Below, one piece after another: positions 53,217 through 62,182 of a DNA stretch of 64,000 nucleotides. Each line of letters starts with the position of its first letter. Positions within the stretch are counted from its first letter, which is position 1. The notes under the pieces were generated by a model. The model was not told the DNA's origin and ran no database searches. It saw only the letters and a list, made by a program, of their open reading frames with translations. This DNA is from Phyllobacterium endophyticum (GTDB taxonomy: Bacteria; Pseudomonadota; Alphaproteobacteria; Rhizobiales; Rhizobiaceae). The DNA is taken from assembly GCF_003010935.1 (NCBI RefSeq), contig NZ_PGGN01000003.1:799509-863508 (forward strand), written 5' to 3'. A program made the translations under genes and the position numbers.

Positions 53217-53270
53217 TGTTCAGACTTATGAGAAGGGCTTCCGCGACTACGTCGTTAGGGGGCCTTTTTC
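53217..53270 (+). ncRNA. counter-transcribed RNA (incompatibility RNA) of the repABC operon
   Basis: Predicted as a ~50-55-nt RNA starting 6-8 bases after the -10 element and ending in the T-run at 53265-53269. The 3' hairpin is formed by GGGCTTCCGCGAC (53235-53247) and GTCGTTAGGGGGCC (53251-53264) with some mismatches. Antisense RNAs of this type pair with the repB-repC leader and switch off repC translation, controlling copy number and causing incompatibility. Position, orientation and size all fit; the exact ends are estimated. Confidence 0.7.
53235..53269 (+). terminator. intrinsic terminator of the counter-transcribed RNA
   Basis: A GC-rich hairpin (CGAC/GTCG core with a TAC loop, extended by GGGCTTCC/GGGGGCC with mismatches) is followed directly by TTTTT at 53265-53269. 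Confidence 0.65.
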
Positions 53271-53280
53271 TTTTGCGTTG

Positions 53281-54309
53281 TCAGTCTCCTGTTGTTTCGC
53301 CTTTTGACCTTTTGAATGCCTCATAAAGGCCATCCAACCTGCCTGTGATAAACTCTGCAAACTCCCGACCATAGTCTGCCTTGATGCTGATTGAAGCCTT
53401 CTTGGCGGTGCCGTTAACGGAAATACTGCCTGATTTGTCAGCTGGGCTCCAGGCTGCAAGGGGTGGGGGTTCGCTGACCTTCTCGGCTTTGTCGTTGAGA
53501 AGATCAATCATCCGTTGAAAACGTTGTTCGCTGGGCAGCGCCCTAAAGTTGTCCGCGGACAACAATACCATCAGGTCATTCCTTTTAGCCTTCGACAGCA
53601 ACTCTGCGAGTTCCATCCATCGCCGTCTTCCGACCTCGGGTGCAGCCCCGATGGCTTCAATCAACTCGATTGGTACTTGACGCACAACCGAGATCATCTT
53701 CGAAAGGGCCGCCTTGTCGATCCCGAGAGCAGCCATGATCGTGTCCCTGGAAAATGCCCGATCCTCGAGCCGAACCGCAAACAGGGCTCTCTCGATGTAG
53801 GAAAGGTTGGTCCGAGTGTTGTTCTCCTGGCCTTGGCTAACCACAAGCTGATCATCGGACAGTTCGCGGATGACAGCCCGGACCTTGATGCCAAGCTCCT
53901 TGACGGCCGCTAACCTGCGATGACCATATGCCACCTGATAGCGGCCATTGGTCTGCGGGTGCGGTCGGACAAGAATTGGTACCTGCTGTCCATGGTCTTT
54001 GATCTGGGAGACAAGTTCGGCAAGTTCCACGGGATCGATGCCAAGTCGGTCACTGATAAACGATCCGTCGATCAAGGCAGGATCAAGTTCGACAATCAAT
54101 TGGCCTTCTGCCAATTGTTTCTCAAGGTCCTGAGCACGTTCAAATTTCTGAGTGATATTGCCCAGCGTTTTGGTGATACCCCCGATAGGAGTGCTGCGGA
54201 CCGCGGGAGTGACGAACCCTGCGATGGGCCTTGCCGCAGAAATTGCCGTTGCTTGTTGGAGCGTTGCATCTCCGTCGGCAGAAACTTCAATCAAATTCTT
54301 GCGAGCCAT
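53281..54309 (-). CDS. repB: RepB, ParB-family partition protein
   Basis: A 342-residue ParB-like protein. Its start at 54309 (MARKNLIEVSADG, the standard RepB opening) overlaps the repA stop as TAATG. The ParB nuclease-like/CTP-binding region is seen as LVRPHPQTNGRYQVAYGHRR (the GxRR-type box), followed by the helix-turn-helix region IMAALGIDKAALSKMISVVR. RepB binds parS and, with RepA, segregates the plasmid and represses the operon. One of the two parS palindromes lies inside its own gene at 53548-53563. The stop is directly next to the antisense RNA's terminator. Confidence 0.93.
   Translation of the reverse strand: MARKNLIEVSADGDATLQQATAISAARPIAGFVTPAVRSTPIGGITKTLGNITQKFERAQDLEKQLAEGQLIVELDPALIDGSFISDRLGIDPVELAELVSQIKDHGQQVPILVRPHPQTNGRYQVAYGHRRLAAVKELGIKVRAVIRELSDDQLVVSQGQENNTRTNLSYIERALFAVRLEDRAFSRDTIMAALGIDKAALSKMISVVRQVPIELIEAIGAAPEVGRRRWMELAELLSKAKRNDLMVLLSADNFRALPSEQRFQRMIDLLNDKAEKVSEPPPLAAWSPADKSGSISVNGTAKKASISIKADYGREFAEFITGRLDGLYEAFKRSKGETTGD
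53548..53563. promoter_or_regulatory. parS partition site inside repB
   Basis: GTTGTCCGCGGACAAC, a perfect 16-bp palindrome matching the repABC parS pattern GTTNNNNGCNNNNAAC. It is identical to the copy upstream of repA at 55662-55677. Confidence 0.8.
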
Positions 54310-55502
54310 TATTTGCGCCCCCATGTTGATTTCAGCAGGCTCTCGATTTCAGAATTGACCAAGTTCAAGGATTCCATCGCGCGATCATAGGTGCCACGAG
54401 TGAACTGGCTTCGGTCAACCTCATAGAGTGTTTGTTTAGTGACGCCGGCGTCGGAGATGGCGGTGGATTTCAGCATATGATTGTGCAGCATCCGATTGCC
54501 GAAGATGGCGCGCATGAAGCCAGTCATTTGACTTTGCGGGCCGTCGTTAGGCTCATATCTGGTAACGAGATAGCGCATCCAGTCGTAGCTGGTGCGTCCT
54601 CCTGCTCTTTCGACGACGGCCATCATCTCACTCGTCATGGCGAGAAATTGCGACATGGACATCACATCCAGCATCTGCGGATGCACGGTGATCAAAACCG
54701 ACGTCGCTGCACACAAGGCGGACATCGTCAAAAAGCCAAGCTGAGGCGGACAGTCGATAATGACCACATCGTAGAGACTCTCGATATCCGTTAGGACCTC
54801 CCCTATGCGGGCAAAGAACATGGATTCTGCCGATCCGGACGTAATCGCTCTCGGGGTCTCGTGCTCGAACTCCATCAGTTCGAGGTTACCCGGAACGATA
54901 TGCAGGCTCTGAGTGTATGTTGCCCGAACGATGTCCGCGATTGGACGTGGCTCTTCGTAGCGGATCGCACCGTAGAGCGTCTCACCCTCGCCGACATCCA
55001 GTTCGGGTTGATGCCCGAAAAGTGCCGACAAAGAGGCCTGTGGATCCAGGTCAATCGCCAGAACCTTGTGTCCGCGCAGGGCAAGATACTGGGCAAGGTG
55101 CGCCGACGTTGTCGTCTTGGCCGACCCGCCCTTGAAATTCATCACGGCGATGACTTGAAGTTTTTCACCCGGACGGCGGTTCGGGCTGTATTTAGGGGCT
55201 CCGTTTTTCTCGTCGAGAGATCGACGGATATTGTCCATATCATCGGGTGTGTACAACCGCCTGCCGTTTGCCAGAGGCTCGGGTCCGTGTCCTTCGGAAG
55301 CTACCTGGCGAAGATACCCTTCGCCAATACCGATATAGAAGGCGGCCTCCGCGGGTGTGAAGTGACGGATGGTCTTTTGGGATGTTGGTGGAAATATTTT
55401 CTGTTGATGCAGTTGGAGTTGCCGTGACAACTCGATCGAATCCGCCGACAACATTGACGGCAGGTGTTCCTGCTCACTGTTCTGCATAGGTGTTTGTAAC
55501 AT
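54309..55502 (-). CDS. repA: RepA, ParA-family partition ATPase
   Basis: A 397-residue type Ia ParA ATPase. An N-terminal DNA-binding part (FTPAEAAFYIGIGEGYLRQV) precedes the deviant Walker A motif NFKGGSAKTTTSAHLAQYL near residue 122 and Walker B VVIIDCPPQLGFLTMSAL near 245. It powers plasmid segregation with RepB and represses the repABC promoter. The ATG at 55502 follows CGAGG. Two copies of a TCGAACTGCGCA-type sequence lie 11-54 bases upstream and are likely operators. repA, repB and repC read leftward as one operon. Confidence 0.93.
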   Translation of the reverse strand: MLQTPMQNSEQEHLPSMLSADSIELSRQLQLHQQKIFPPTSQKTIRHFTPAEAAFYIGIGEGYLRQVASEGHGPEPLANGRRLYTPDDMDNIRRSLDEKNGAPKYSPNRRPGEKLQVIAVMNFKGGSAKTTTSAHLAQYLALRGHKVLAIDLDPQASLSALFGHQPELDVGEGETLYGAIRYEEPRPIADIVRATYTQSLHIVPGNLELMEFEHETPRAITSGSAESMFFARIGEVLTDIESLYDVVIIDCPPQLGFLTMSALCAATSVLITVHPQMLDVMSMSQFLAMTSEMMAVVERAGGRTSYDWMRYLVTRYEPNDGPQSQMTGFMRAIFGNRMLHNHMLKSTAISDAGVTKQTLYEVDRSQFTRGTYDRAMESLNLVNSEIESLLKSTWGRK

Positions 55503-55512
55503 CGGCGAATCC

Positions 55513-55556
55513 TCGAACTGCGCAATTGCCGCAGAATTTTATCGAACTGCGCAGTT
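55513..55556. promoter_or_regulatory. tandem operator-like repeats upstream of repA
   Basis: TCGAACTGCGCAATT (55513-55527) and TCGAACTGCGCAGTT (55542-55556) differ at one base and are 29 bases apart. The second contains the perfect palindrome AACTGCGCAGTT. Their place just before the repA start suggests binding sites for RepA autorepression. Confidence 0.55.
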
Positions 55557-55661
55557 ATAATATGCTCCGATTCGTAAACGATTCACAAATGTTTAACCAT
55601 AGGGCAGCAAATAGTGCCCCGGAGCTGTTGACGGGGCGATGGATCGCAACAATTGCGGCCA

Positions 55662-55677
55662 GTTGTCCGCGGACAAC
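55662..55677. promoter_or_regulatory. parS partition site upstream of repA
   Basis: A second copy of the 16-bp palindrome GTTGTCCGCGGACAAC, 160 bases upstream of the repA start and identical to the copy inside repB. Confidence 0.8.
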
Positions 55678-55950
55678 TTTGGCAGGTGGCACCGCACCAC
55701 AACTGCGCGCGATGGCATTTCCACAGGTCTACCAACGGGAAATACGCGGTCAACTTTCGCGGAGCCGAATTTGCCCAAGATCAGCATTGGGGAAAAATGC
55801 GGTCCGGGTTCAGCAGTCAGCCAACCTAAAGCCGGTGAATCTTGAAATCGGCGCAGCGCAATCCTACCATTATTACGTCAAGCGGCTTACCCTCCCAAGC
55901 CGCTTTAATCGGACGGGCAGGACACCTCCCAGGCTGTCGGTCAATATAGA

Positions 55951-55984
55951 AGCCCGGCGCCCTCCCCCCAGAGCCGGGCTTTTT
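55951..55984 (+). terminator. rho-independent terminator
   Basis: AGCCCGG (55951-55957) and CCGGGCT (55974-55980) form a stem around a C-rich loop, followed by TTTT. It would stop plus-strand transcripts coming from the repA upstream region; no gene ending just before it was identified. Confidence 0.55.
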
Positions 55985-57572
55985 ACGTGCAAGGTCTCGC
56001 ATAGCAGGCACGGGCATTCGGGTGTTCTTCTCGCTCACTTTCCAGGATAAACGACGGTTTGCACGGGACGGCCAATTTCTGCGAAACGTTATCGGCTGGA
56101 ACACTGCCGCTTGGGCGATCAACCGAGCTGAGCGATTACACCGCAACTAAGCTGTGGCGCCGCAGCTGTGGGAACCTTATCACGCGACTGTTCGAGTGCA
56201 TCCAGCAGCCGGACGCTCTGGTTTACCGTCAGCCGGAGTCGAACCCATGCCGGCGAAACGGCAATGGGATGGAGCTCGAGCCGGCGATTGGCGGTTTCAG
56301 CATCAGATTGTTCGATACGGCGTCAGAGGCTGGCGATCGATGTCCACCACCGATAGTGCCGTTCCTACTAACGACTGCTTAGCCCAGGCAGCAATCGATG
56401 CGGGTTACTCATCGTTGGCTTACGCGGTTTCAGCCTTGCCATGCTGGACGGAAAATGAGGGCAGGGGACGGGTGTCTTTTGCGCCGGTAGGCAAGAGTCG
56501 CGGCATGGCGGGTGCGTCGCAGCTTGGCACTGGCCTATATAATCCAGCTTCACATTCCGGGCGACCCCTAATCAGCGCTGGCACCGCATACTGGATTCCA
56601 CTGGAATGGACCACAAACGTCAGCAACGGGCCTGCTGCGGCCAGCCGGGGAAGGGGAGCCTGACAAAGACGCAGCCGGGCCGTACGCCATACAATGCTGC
56701 CAGATGCTTGAGTCTTGCGACGTCTTTCCAGAGCCATCCAGGGCTGCGATCGAAGCGTCAAGCCGACGAGACATGGTCACAAATGGCCCTTCATCGTGCC
56801 ACGCGCGGATTTCCGGGTGACAGGCGCGGCTATTTCCCGCGTTGCCTTGGATTCGGCAATTCGTTGCGAGATTGTTTTTCCCTGCGGATGCACGTCAGCG
56901 CAGCGATTGGAAAGTTGCTTTAGGAAATGATGGCCGTCGCCCGCGTCGATCTATGCCGGCAACTTCGAAGGATGAACCTTGGCCTCGCAATCCTGTTTGC
57001 CACGCTCGGGATGGTTTCTGATTGGATCGACGAAGCCGCATTCCTCATATTTGCTCGAAACCGTAGCAAAACGCACGTTGGCCAATGAACCTGCGGATGC
57101 CATCGAGAGCAGTCGACTCAAATAGGTCGGCGGTAGTGATACGCAGCTGCGGGATAGCTTCACTAACGCCAGAAAAACCATGGAAATTCAATATGGTTTT
57201 CTCCGCACCAAACCGGCCAGAGCCTGCGTCCCGAAAGCGGGGTGGCAATTGCAATGATAAGGCAGTTGATCGCCAGAATCCACGCATTTACTTGATCCGG
57301 ATGAAATTCTTGCTTCTAACACATCCTGGGAAACCGGTTCGAAGCAATCAAGACCATCCTTCGCACGAAGCTGAAGTCACCTAATCCTCGATGCCAGAGC
57401 TGCCAGGCGAGTATGTTCCGTCCCCGCCGACCTCAACACCTCTGGGATGCCCGCGCTGGTGCAACGATCCTGCCGGCGCAAGTCAGTCCAGCTGTCCAAA
57501 CCGGATGCGTGGCTGCGAGGCATCCAGGCGGATAGCCTCCACAGCTGCCTGCCAGGCTTCGCGCAAAACTTC
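55985..57572. other. region of non-coding sequence and unrecognisable gene debris
   Basis: About 1.6 kb with only short, overlapping frames in all directions, none of which I can assign. The minus strand carries patches that look protein-like (for example LELHPIAVSPAWVRLRLTVN near 56200-56300), and from 57573 down to 57373 a frame reading EVLREAWQAAVEAIRLDASQ continues the remnant to the right after stop codons. It looks like eroded genes rather than an active control region. Confidence 0.4.
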
Positions 57573-58076
57573 TTATGCCGCCGCCAGCGCAATAAATGAG
57601 ATCAGTCGAGCCGGGGCCTTGTAGGTGTCTTCCACCTGTTCTGCCGACTGCCTGGAAGAAATACCGGCATGACCCGGAAATCCCTGGTGCCATCGAACAG
57701 GGGAGTGAGGCACTGGCACGCCGACGCGATCGATAACGCCCTCCTCGCTCAACTTGTTGCGCCAGCCTGTCGATATGAAGATGATCGACCCCGGCAATGC
57801 GCCAGAATTTCTGCCAGTCGACGAAGCTGACCCGATATCAGGGGAGCGTGAGAACAGGCCCCAGCCATTGCAGTGGCCATGTATCGGCAGATCCATATGG
57901 GTCGCGGCGTGAAGCCCCATGCTGTAACGCACGTGCGATTCGCATCGCAGGAGATCGGCGTTGCGCTTCATTTCATCCATCTCGCCGGTAATCTTGAAAG
58001 AACACATCGGCTTCTTGCCGATTCTGGCCTCAAAGTCGTTGAGTACCTTCGTTACGGCTCCGACACGATCAGCCAA
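57573..58076 (-). pseudogene. possible cyclase-family (metal-dependent hydrolase) remnant
   Basis: A leftward frame of 167 residues shows HAATHMDLPIHGHCNGWGLF, resembling the HxGTHxDxPxH metal site of cyclase/kynurenine-formamidase-like hydrolases, then GALPGSIIFISTGWRNK (their PGDxVLxxTGW) and HQGFPGHAGISSRQSAE. The start is not preceded by a ribosome-binding site. The N-terminus (MADRVGAVTKVLNDFE) has no family likeness, and after an in-frame stop at 57573 the same frame goes on with protein-like sequence down to ~57373. I read it as a decayed hydrolase gene. The match is by eye and modest. Confidence 0.4.
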
Positions 58077-58478
58077 CGGGCAGTTCGGCCATTGGCCAGC
58101 TGCGCATCATCCTTCGGAAATCTATTCCCCCTCAGCCAGTTGCGAGACTAGGCTGGCAGTCTGTGCCGGATCAAGGCCGACGCTTGGCTTGATGATCTAC
58201 CAATCAAAGGTCGCAGCGGCGGCACCCGCGAGTTTGCGCGTTCCGCCTATGCCTGCCTCGGCCTGGGGCAGGCGACGGCAAATTCTCGTGGAATTCCACC
58301 TCAAGCAGACAAGGTGCAGAGAGACCTCTCGCAATTCCAAAAATTGCCTGCAACGCTTGCCAGAACATTGGCAAGCGATGCACCCTGATTGGCCAGCGAC
58401 CAGGACAGCGAATTGCAATGTATACAATCAAACCCGAACACAAGATCTGCCAGCAAGATACGCTGAGGGCCGCGCCTG

Positions 58479-59396
58479 TCAGTTCGCCATGGACGGAAGG
58501 TCTGATTTACTTTTTAGCCATGAGAGAAAAAGGCCGGCGGCTTTGGGATGTCGTGTGCGTTTCGGCAGAATGACGAAGTAGGCGTTCCTGGTCTTCACCG
58601 CTGCCTCGCTCACTCTGACTAGCCGGTTCTGGGCCAGCAGGTCTCCGACCAAGAGTCTCCAGCCCAGGGCGATACCTTGGCCATTGAGTGCAGCGTAGAT
58701 GGCCTCGGTATAAAAGCTGCAGCGGAACCCGAGCGTTTTCCTGGGGGCCTTGACCGAGAAGGCTGCGAGCCATTCGGTCCACCCGATCCAGGTGGGATCG
58801 TCAACATCGTTGGCAATGAGCGGATGGCCTGTCAGGTTGTCCGGCGTCATGATCTGAGCAGCTCCCTTGGCGTAATCTGGACTGCAGACCGGAAAAACCT
58901 CCTCCTCGAAAAGCAATTCGGCCTGGCCATCCGCCCACATGCCACTGCCGAACCTGATTGCAACGTCCAGTTCCCCAGATTCGATGTTCGGCGTTTTGTC
59001 CTGGGTGACGATACGAAGATTGATCTGCGGATGTTGACGAGAGAACTCGGAAATTCTTGGCAGCAACCAAAAATGCGAAAACGCCACAGTTGCAGAAATC
59101 GTCAGTTCATCTTTGTGTCCGTCCCTCAAGATTTCGGCCACCGAACCGGCGATGAGGTCGAACGCATCTCCGGCTGCGGCTGACAAGGTCATGCCTTTCT
59201 CCGTCAGCTCGATCTTCCGATGCAACCGGATGAAGAGCGGAAATCCGAACTGCTGTTCCAGAAGGTGGATTTGGCGGCTCACGGCCGCTTGCGTGACGCC
59301 AAGCTCATCGGCAGCCTTGGTAAAGCTCGCGAGACGGGCTGCAGCCTCAAAAGCCGTCAGTGCTGTCAAAGGCGGCAGCTTTCGGCGACGATGCAT
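58479..59396 (-). CDS. LysR family transcriptional regulator (GcvA-like)
   Basis: A 305-residue LysR regulator. The N-terminal winged helix is LTAFEAAARLASFTKAADEL followed by VTQAAVSRQIHLLEQQFGFP; the C-terminal co-inducer domain spans ~90-300 (LTISATVAFSHFWLLPRISE; NLRIVTQ; LDVAIRFGSGMW). It resembles GcvA-type regulators of amine and amino-acid catabolism. It is divergent from the Rieske oxygenase gene across 140 bases and most likely activates it in the presence of the substrate or a breakdown product. Confidence 0.85.
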   Translation of the reverse strand: MHRRRKLPPLTALTAFEAAARLASFTKAADELGVTQAAVSRQIHLLEQQFGFPLFIRLHRKIELTEKGMTLSAAAGDAFDLIAGSVAEILRDGHKDELTISATVAFSHFWLLPRISEFSRQHPQINLRIVTQDKTPNIESGELDVAIRFGSGMWADGQAELLFEEEVFPVCSPDYAKGAAQIMTPDNLTGHPLIANDVDDPTWIGWTEWLAAFSVKAPRKTLGFRCSFYTEAIYAALNGQGIALGWRLLVGDLLAQNRLVRVSEAAVKTRNAYFVILPKRTRHPKAAGLFLSWLKSKSDLPSMAN

Positions 59397-59536
59397 GGAA
59401 AGGACCTTTCAGCTTTGGCCGTGGTTCGCAACAGCTACTGCATTACATTTGATTATGTCAATGGCAACTATTTGTGGCGTTGAAGCGCTTGGTTTTCGCG
59501 AGCATTATGGCGCAACAACGGTCATAAGGTGAGATT

Positions 59537-60790
59537 ATGCTAAACAAGGTCTCGTCATCCATTACAACGCTGCTGGACGAACGCCGTGCCGGGCATTCGC
59601 TGCCTGCTGGCCTTTACACACGCGACGACGTGTTCGAAGCTGATGTTGAAGTGTTCTTCATGAATCACTGGATCCAGGTGGGCGTGGAATGCGACGTTCC
59701 AGAACCTGGTGATGCCAGCGTCATCGATATCGGGTCCACCAGTCTCATCTTGCTCAGAGACGATGACAACCAGATCCGTGTCATGCGCAACGTCTGCCGC
59801 CATCGCGGCTCTCGCCTGCTCGACGCCGGCTCCAGCGTGATTTCCAAGCTTGTATGTCCCTACCACCAATGGACCTACGAGCTTTCGGGAGAACTCAGCT
59901 ATGCACCGCATATGGGCAAGGACTTTGACAAAAGCTGCCGGAGCCTGAAACCGGTGAACTTTCGGTCGATTGGCGGTCTTATTTACGTATGCCTTTCCGA
60001 CGACCCCCCGACAGATATCAAACGCCTTGAAGAGGTTATGGAGAAACGCCTTGCTCCCTATGATCTGCGCAACACAAAGGTCGCGCATCAGGTCGACGTC
60101 ATTGAAAAGGGGAACTGGAAACTCACGATGGAGAACAACCGCGAGTGCTACCATTGCTCGGCCAATCACCCTGAGCTCTGCGTCTCGTTTGTTGACCTCG
60201 ATTTTGGTTTCGATCCCGATTCCCTTAGCCCTGAAGATCGCAATGAGGCAGAGGAGCATTTTGCCCTCTATGCCGAACGCACGAGAGGCTGGGAGGAGGC
60301 GGGCTTTCCGTCGGCAACGGTTGAACAGGTCAGACATTGCGAAACGAACTTTCGCACGCAGCGCCTCATCATCTCCGGAGCGGGCGAATCCCAGACAGAG
60401 GATGCAACGGCCGCATCGTCCAAGCTTTTGGGAACGATGGCGCGCAAGGATCTTGGTGACCTGCACCTGTGGGGTCACAACAGCTGGAACCACGTCATGG
60501 GCGACCACGCAGTCACATCCACGGCAGTTCCCCTGTCGGCAGATACCACTTTGGTGCGGACAAAGTGGCTTGTGCACAAGGACGCGGTGGAAGGGGTCGA
60601 CTATGATCTTGACAAGCTGACCCATGTTTGGGTCGCCACGACCGAGCAGGACTCCGAACTTGTTGCACGCTCCTATGCCGGCATTCAGGATTCCGCCTAC
60701 GAGCCTGGCCCCTATTCAAAGTTCAGCGAGGGCGCCTTGGATGACTTTTCGAGCTGGTATGTCGAGCGTATGCGCGCCCATGGCTACTGA
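59537..60790 (+). CDS. gbcA: Rieske ring-hydroxylating-type oxygenase, glycine-betaine demethylase alpha-like
   Basis: A 417-residue terminal oxygenase. The Rieske [2Fe-2S] site is Cys87-x-His89 (CRHRGSR) and Cys107-x2-His110 (CPYHQW). The mononuclear iron region NWKLTMENNRECYHCSANHP is characteristic of the branch that demethylates quaternary amines (GbcA of glycine betaine, and relatives for stachydrine and carnitine) rather than aromatic rings. It is followed with slight overlap by its reductase and sits near a glycine-betaine ABC transporter gene, so betaine or proline-betaine is the likely substrate. The symbol is by resemblance; the stachydrine enzyme cannot be excluded. Confidence 0.75.
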   Translation: MLNKVSSSITTLLDERRAGHSLPAGLYTRDDVFEADVEVFFMNHWIQVGVECDVPEPGDASVIDIGSTSLILLRDDDNQIRVMRNVCRHRGSRLLDAGSSVISKLVCPYHQWTYELSGELSYAPHMGKDFDKSCRSLKPVNFRSIGGLIYVCLSDDPPTDIKRLEEVMEKRLAPYDLRNTKVAHQVDVIEKGNWKLTMENNRECYHCSANHPELCVSFVDLDFGFDPDSLSPEDRNEAEEHFALYAERTRGWEEAGFPSATVEQVRHCETNFRTQRLIISGAGESQTEDATAASSKLLGTMARKDLGDLHLWGHNSWNHVMGDHAVTSTAVPLSADTTLVRTKWLVHKDAVEGVDYDLDKLTHVWVATTEQDSELVARSYAGIQDSAYEPGPYSKFSEGALDDFSSWYVERMRAHGY

Positions 60791-61862
60791 GATGCTTGCA
60801 ACGGCGGGAATATCTGCAAGTGGGGAATTGTGGGATCCGCAGTCGGACGATACGCTCGTGTGCATCGACATCCATGCGGAAACGCACGATGTAAAAAGCT
60901 TCACTTTCGTCTCACCCGACCGCAAACAGTTCGCCTTCAGTGCCGGGCAATACTTTCTGTTCGAGCTCGGACCCGGCGACGGGGACGCCAGCCGCTGCTA
61001 TAGCATATCTTCTTCGCCGCTTCGCAAGAACGCCATCACCATCACCGTGAAGCGCGTTCCCGGGGGAAAAGTCTCGAATTGGCTGCATGATACTCTGGCG
61101 CAGAACGCCGTTATCCGTGCGAGGGGACCACTGGGGCGTTTCGTGCGGCCAGCAGCAAAAAAGTACCTTTTCCTGTCGGCTGGTTCGGGAATCACGCCGC
61201 TCATGTCCATGGCGCGCGAGCTCGCGGATACCGCTGAGCCCACCGATGTCATCTTTGTTCATGCCGGACGCAGCCCGCAAGACCTCATTTTCCGCAGCGA
61301 GCTGGCGAACCTGGCAAGCCGGATCAAGGGTTTTAGGCTTCACCTGCTTCCGGAAGACATTGGCACCGAGCGGTGCTGGCCAGGCCTGTCGGGCCGGATC
61401 TCCAGCGAGTACCTGGCTCTGGCGGTTCCGGACATGGCTGAGCGGGTCATTATGTGTTGCGGGCCGGCGCCGTTCATGGCGGCAGCTCGAAACATCAGCG
61501 CAGAACTTGGCGTACCCCGGTCCAATTATTACGAGGAAAGTTTCGATGCCGCGGCGACCGAGGCCGCTCCGGTGCCCAACGAAGAGGTGATCGAGGCGAA
61601 ATCTTTCCGGGTTCACTTTTCGAAGCAGAACAAGTCGATTGACGTGCGAGCCGACCAGACCGTCCTTTCCTGCGCCAGGAAATCCGCAGTGAGAATTCCA
61701 TCATCGTGTGCCAACGGTATCTGTGGAACCTGCAAGTCCCGGCTGACCAGCGGCATCGTCGACATGAAGCACGATGGCGGCATCAGGCAAAGGGAGATTG
61801 AGGCCGGCTTCTTCCTGCCATGCTGTTCCAAACCGTTAAGCGACTTGGTCATTGACCGATAG
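60780..61862 (+). CDS. gbcB: ferredoxin-reductase partner of the Rieske oxygenase (GbcB-like)
   Basis: A 360-residue electron-transfer protein in the order FAD domain, NAD domain, ferredoxin. ASRCYSISSSPLRKNAITIT is the flavin-binding RxYS motif, FLSAGSGITPLMSMARELAD and IMCCGPAPFM bind NAD(P)H, and CANGICGTC...C (starting in PSSCANGICGTCKSRLTSG) ligates the plant-type [2Fe-2S] cluster. It passes electrons from NAD(P)H to the oxygenase. Start candidates are the ATG at 60780, overlapping gbcA by 11 bases, and the ATG at 60792 just after its stop. Both keep all domains. Confidence 0.8.
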   Translation: MATEMLATAGISASGELWDPQSDDTLVCIDIHAETHDVKSFTFVSPDRKQFAFSAGQYFLFELGPGDGDASRCYSISSSPLRKNAITITVKRVPGGKVSNWLHDTLAQNAVIRARGPLGRFVRPAAKKYLFLSAGSGITPLMSMARELADTAEPTDVIFVHAGRSPQDLIFRSELANLASRIKGFRLHLLPEDIGTERCWPGLSGRISSEYLALAVPDMAERVIMCCGPAPFMAAARNISAELGVPRSNYYEESFDAAATEAAPVPNEEVIEAKSFRVHFSKQNKSIDVRADQTVLSCARKSAVRIPSSCANGICGTCKSRLTSGIVDMKHDGGIRQREIEAGFFLPCCSKPLSDLVIDR

Positions 61863-62182
61863 TTGATCAAATACGATTGACGGAGGGGTCGCGTGCCCGC
61901 CTTCACGCCCACGGCGACGGGTCAGCCGGCCGATCAACGCGTCATGCACATGGCGTTGTTACTGGCTCCTTCTTGTTTCCGCAGATAGGCGATGCGCCGC
62001 TCTATCGGCACGGCATTTTTCGCCCATATTCGCCCGGTGCGCGCCAAACATATTCTGTTGCTTGATGTACCCAGCCCATTGAGCCGATGAAAACAGCCGC
62101 GGGAAGGGCCCTGGCATCTGGACACCCGGGATTGCGCAAGGCGGGCAAAGACACCCGCCGGGATCGGGCGGCTCTTGTCTAG
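61863..62182. other. intergenic region with no recognisable gene
   Basis: About 320 bases between the convergent ends of gbcB and the DUF3422 gene. No frame or repeat of note; two ends of transcription are expected here but no strong hairpin is evident. Confidence 0.4.

Noticed and set aside
59555..60625. 356-codon minus-strand frame
   Set aside because: It is the shadow of the Rieske oxygenase gene, which has the iron-sulfur motifs.
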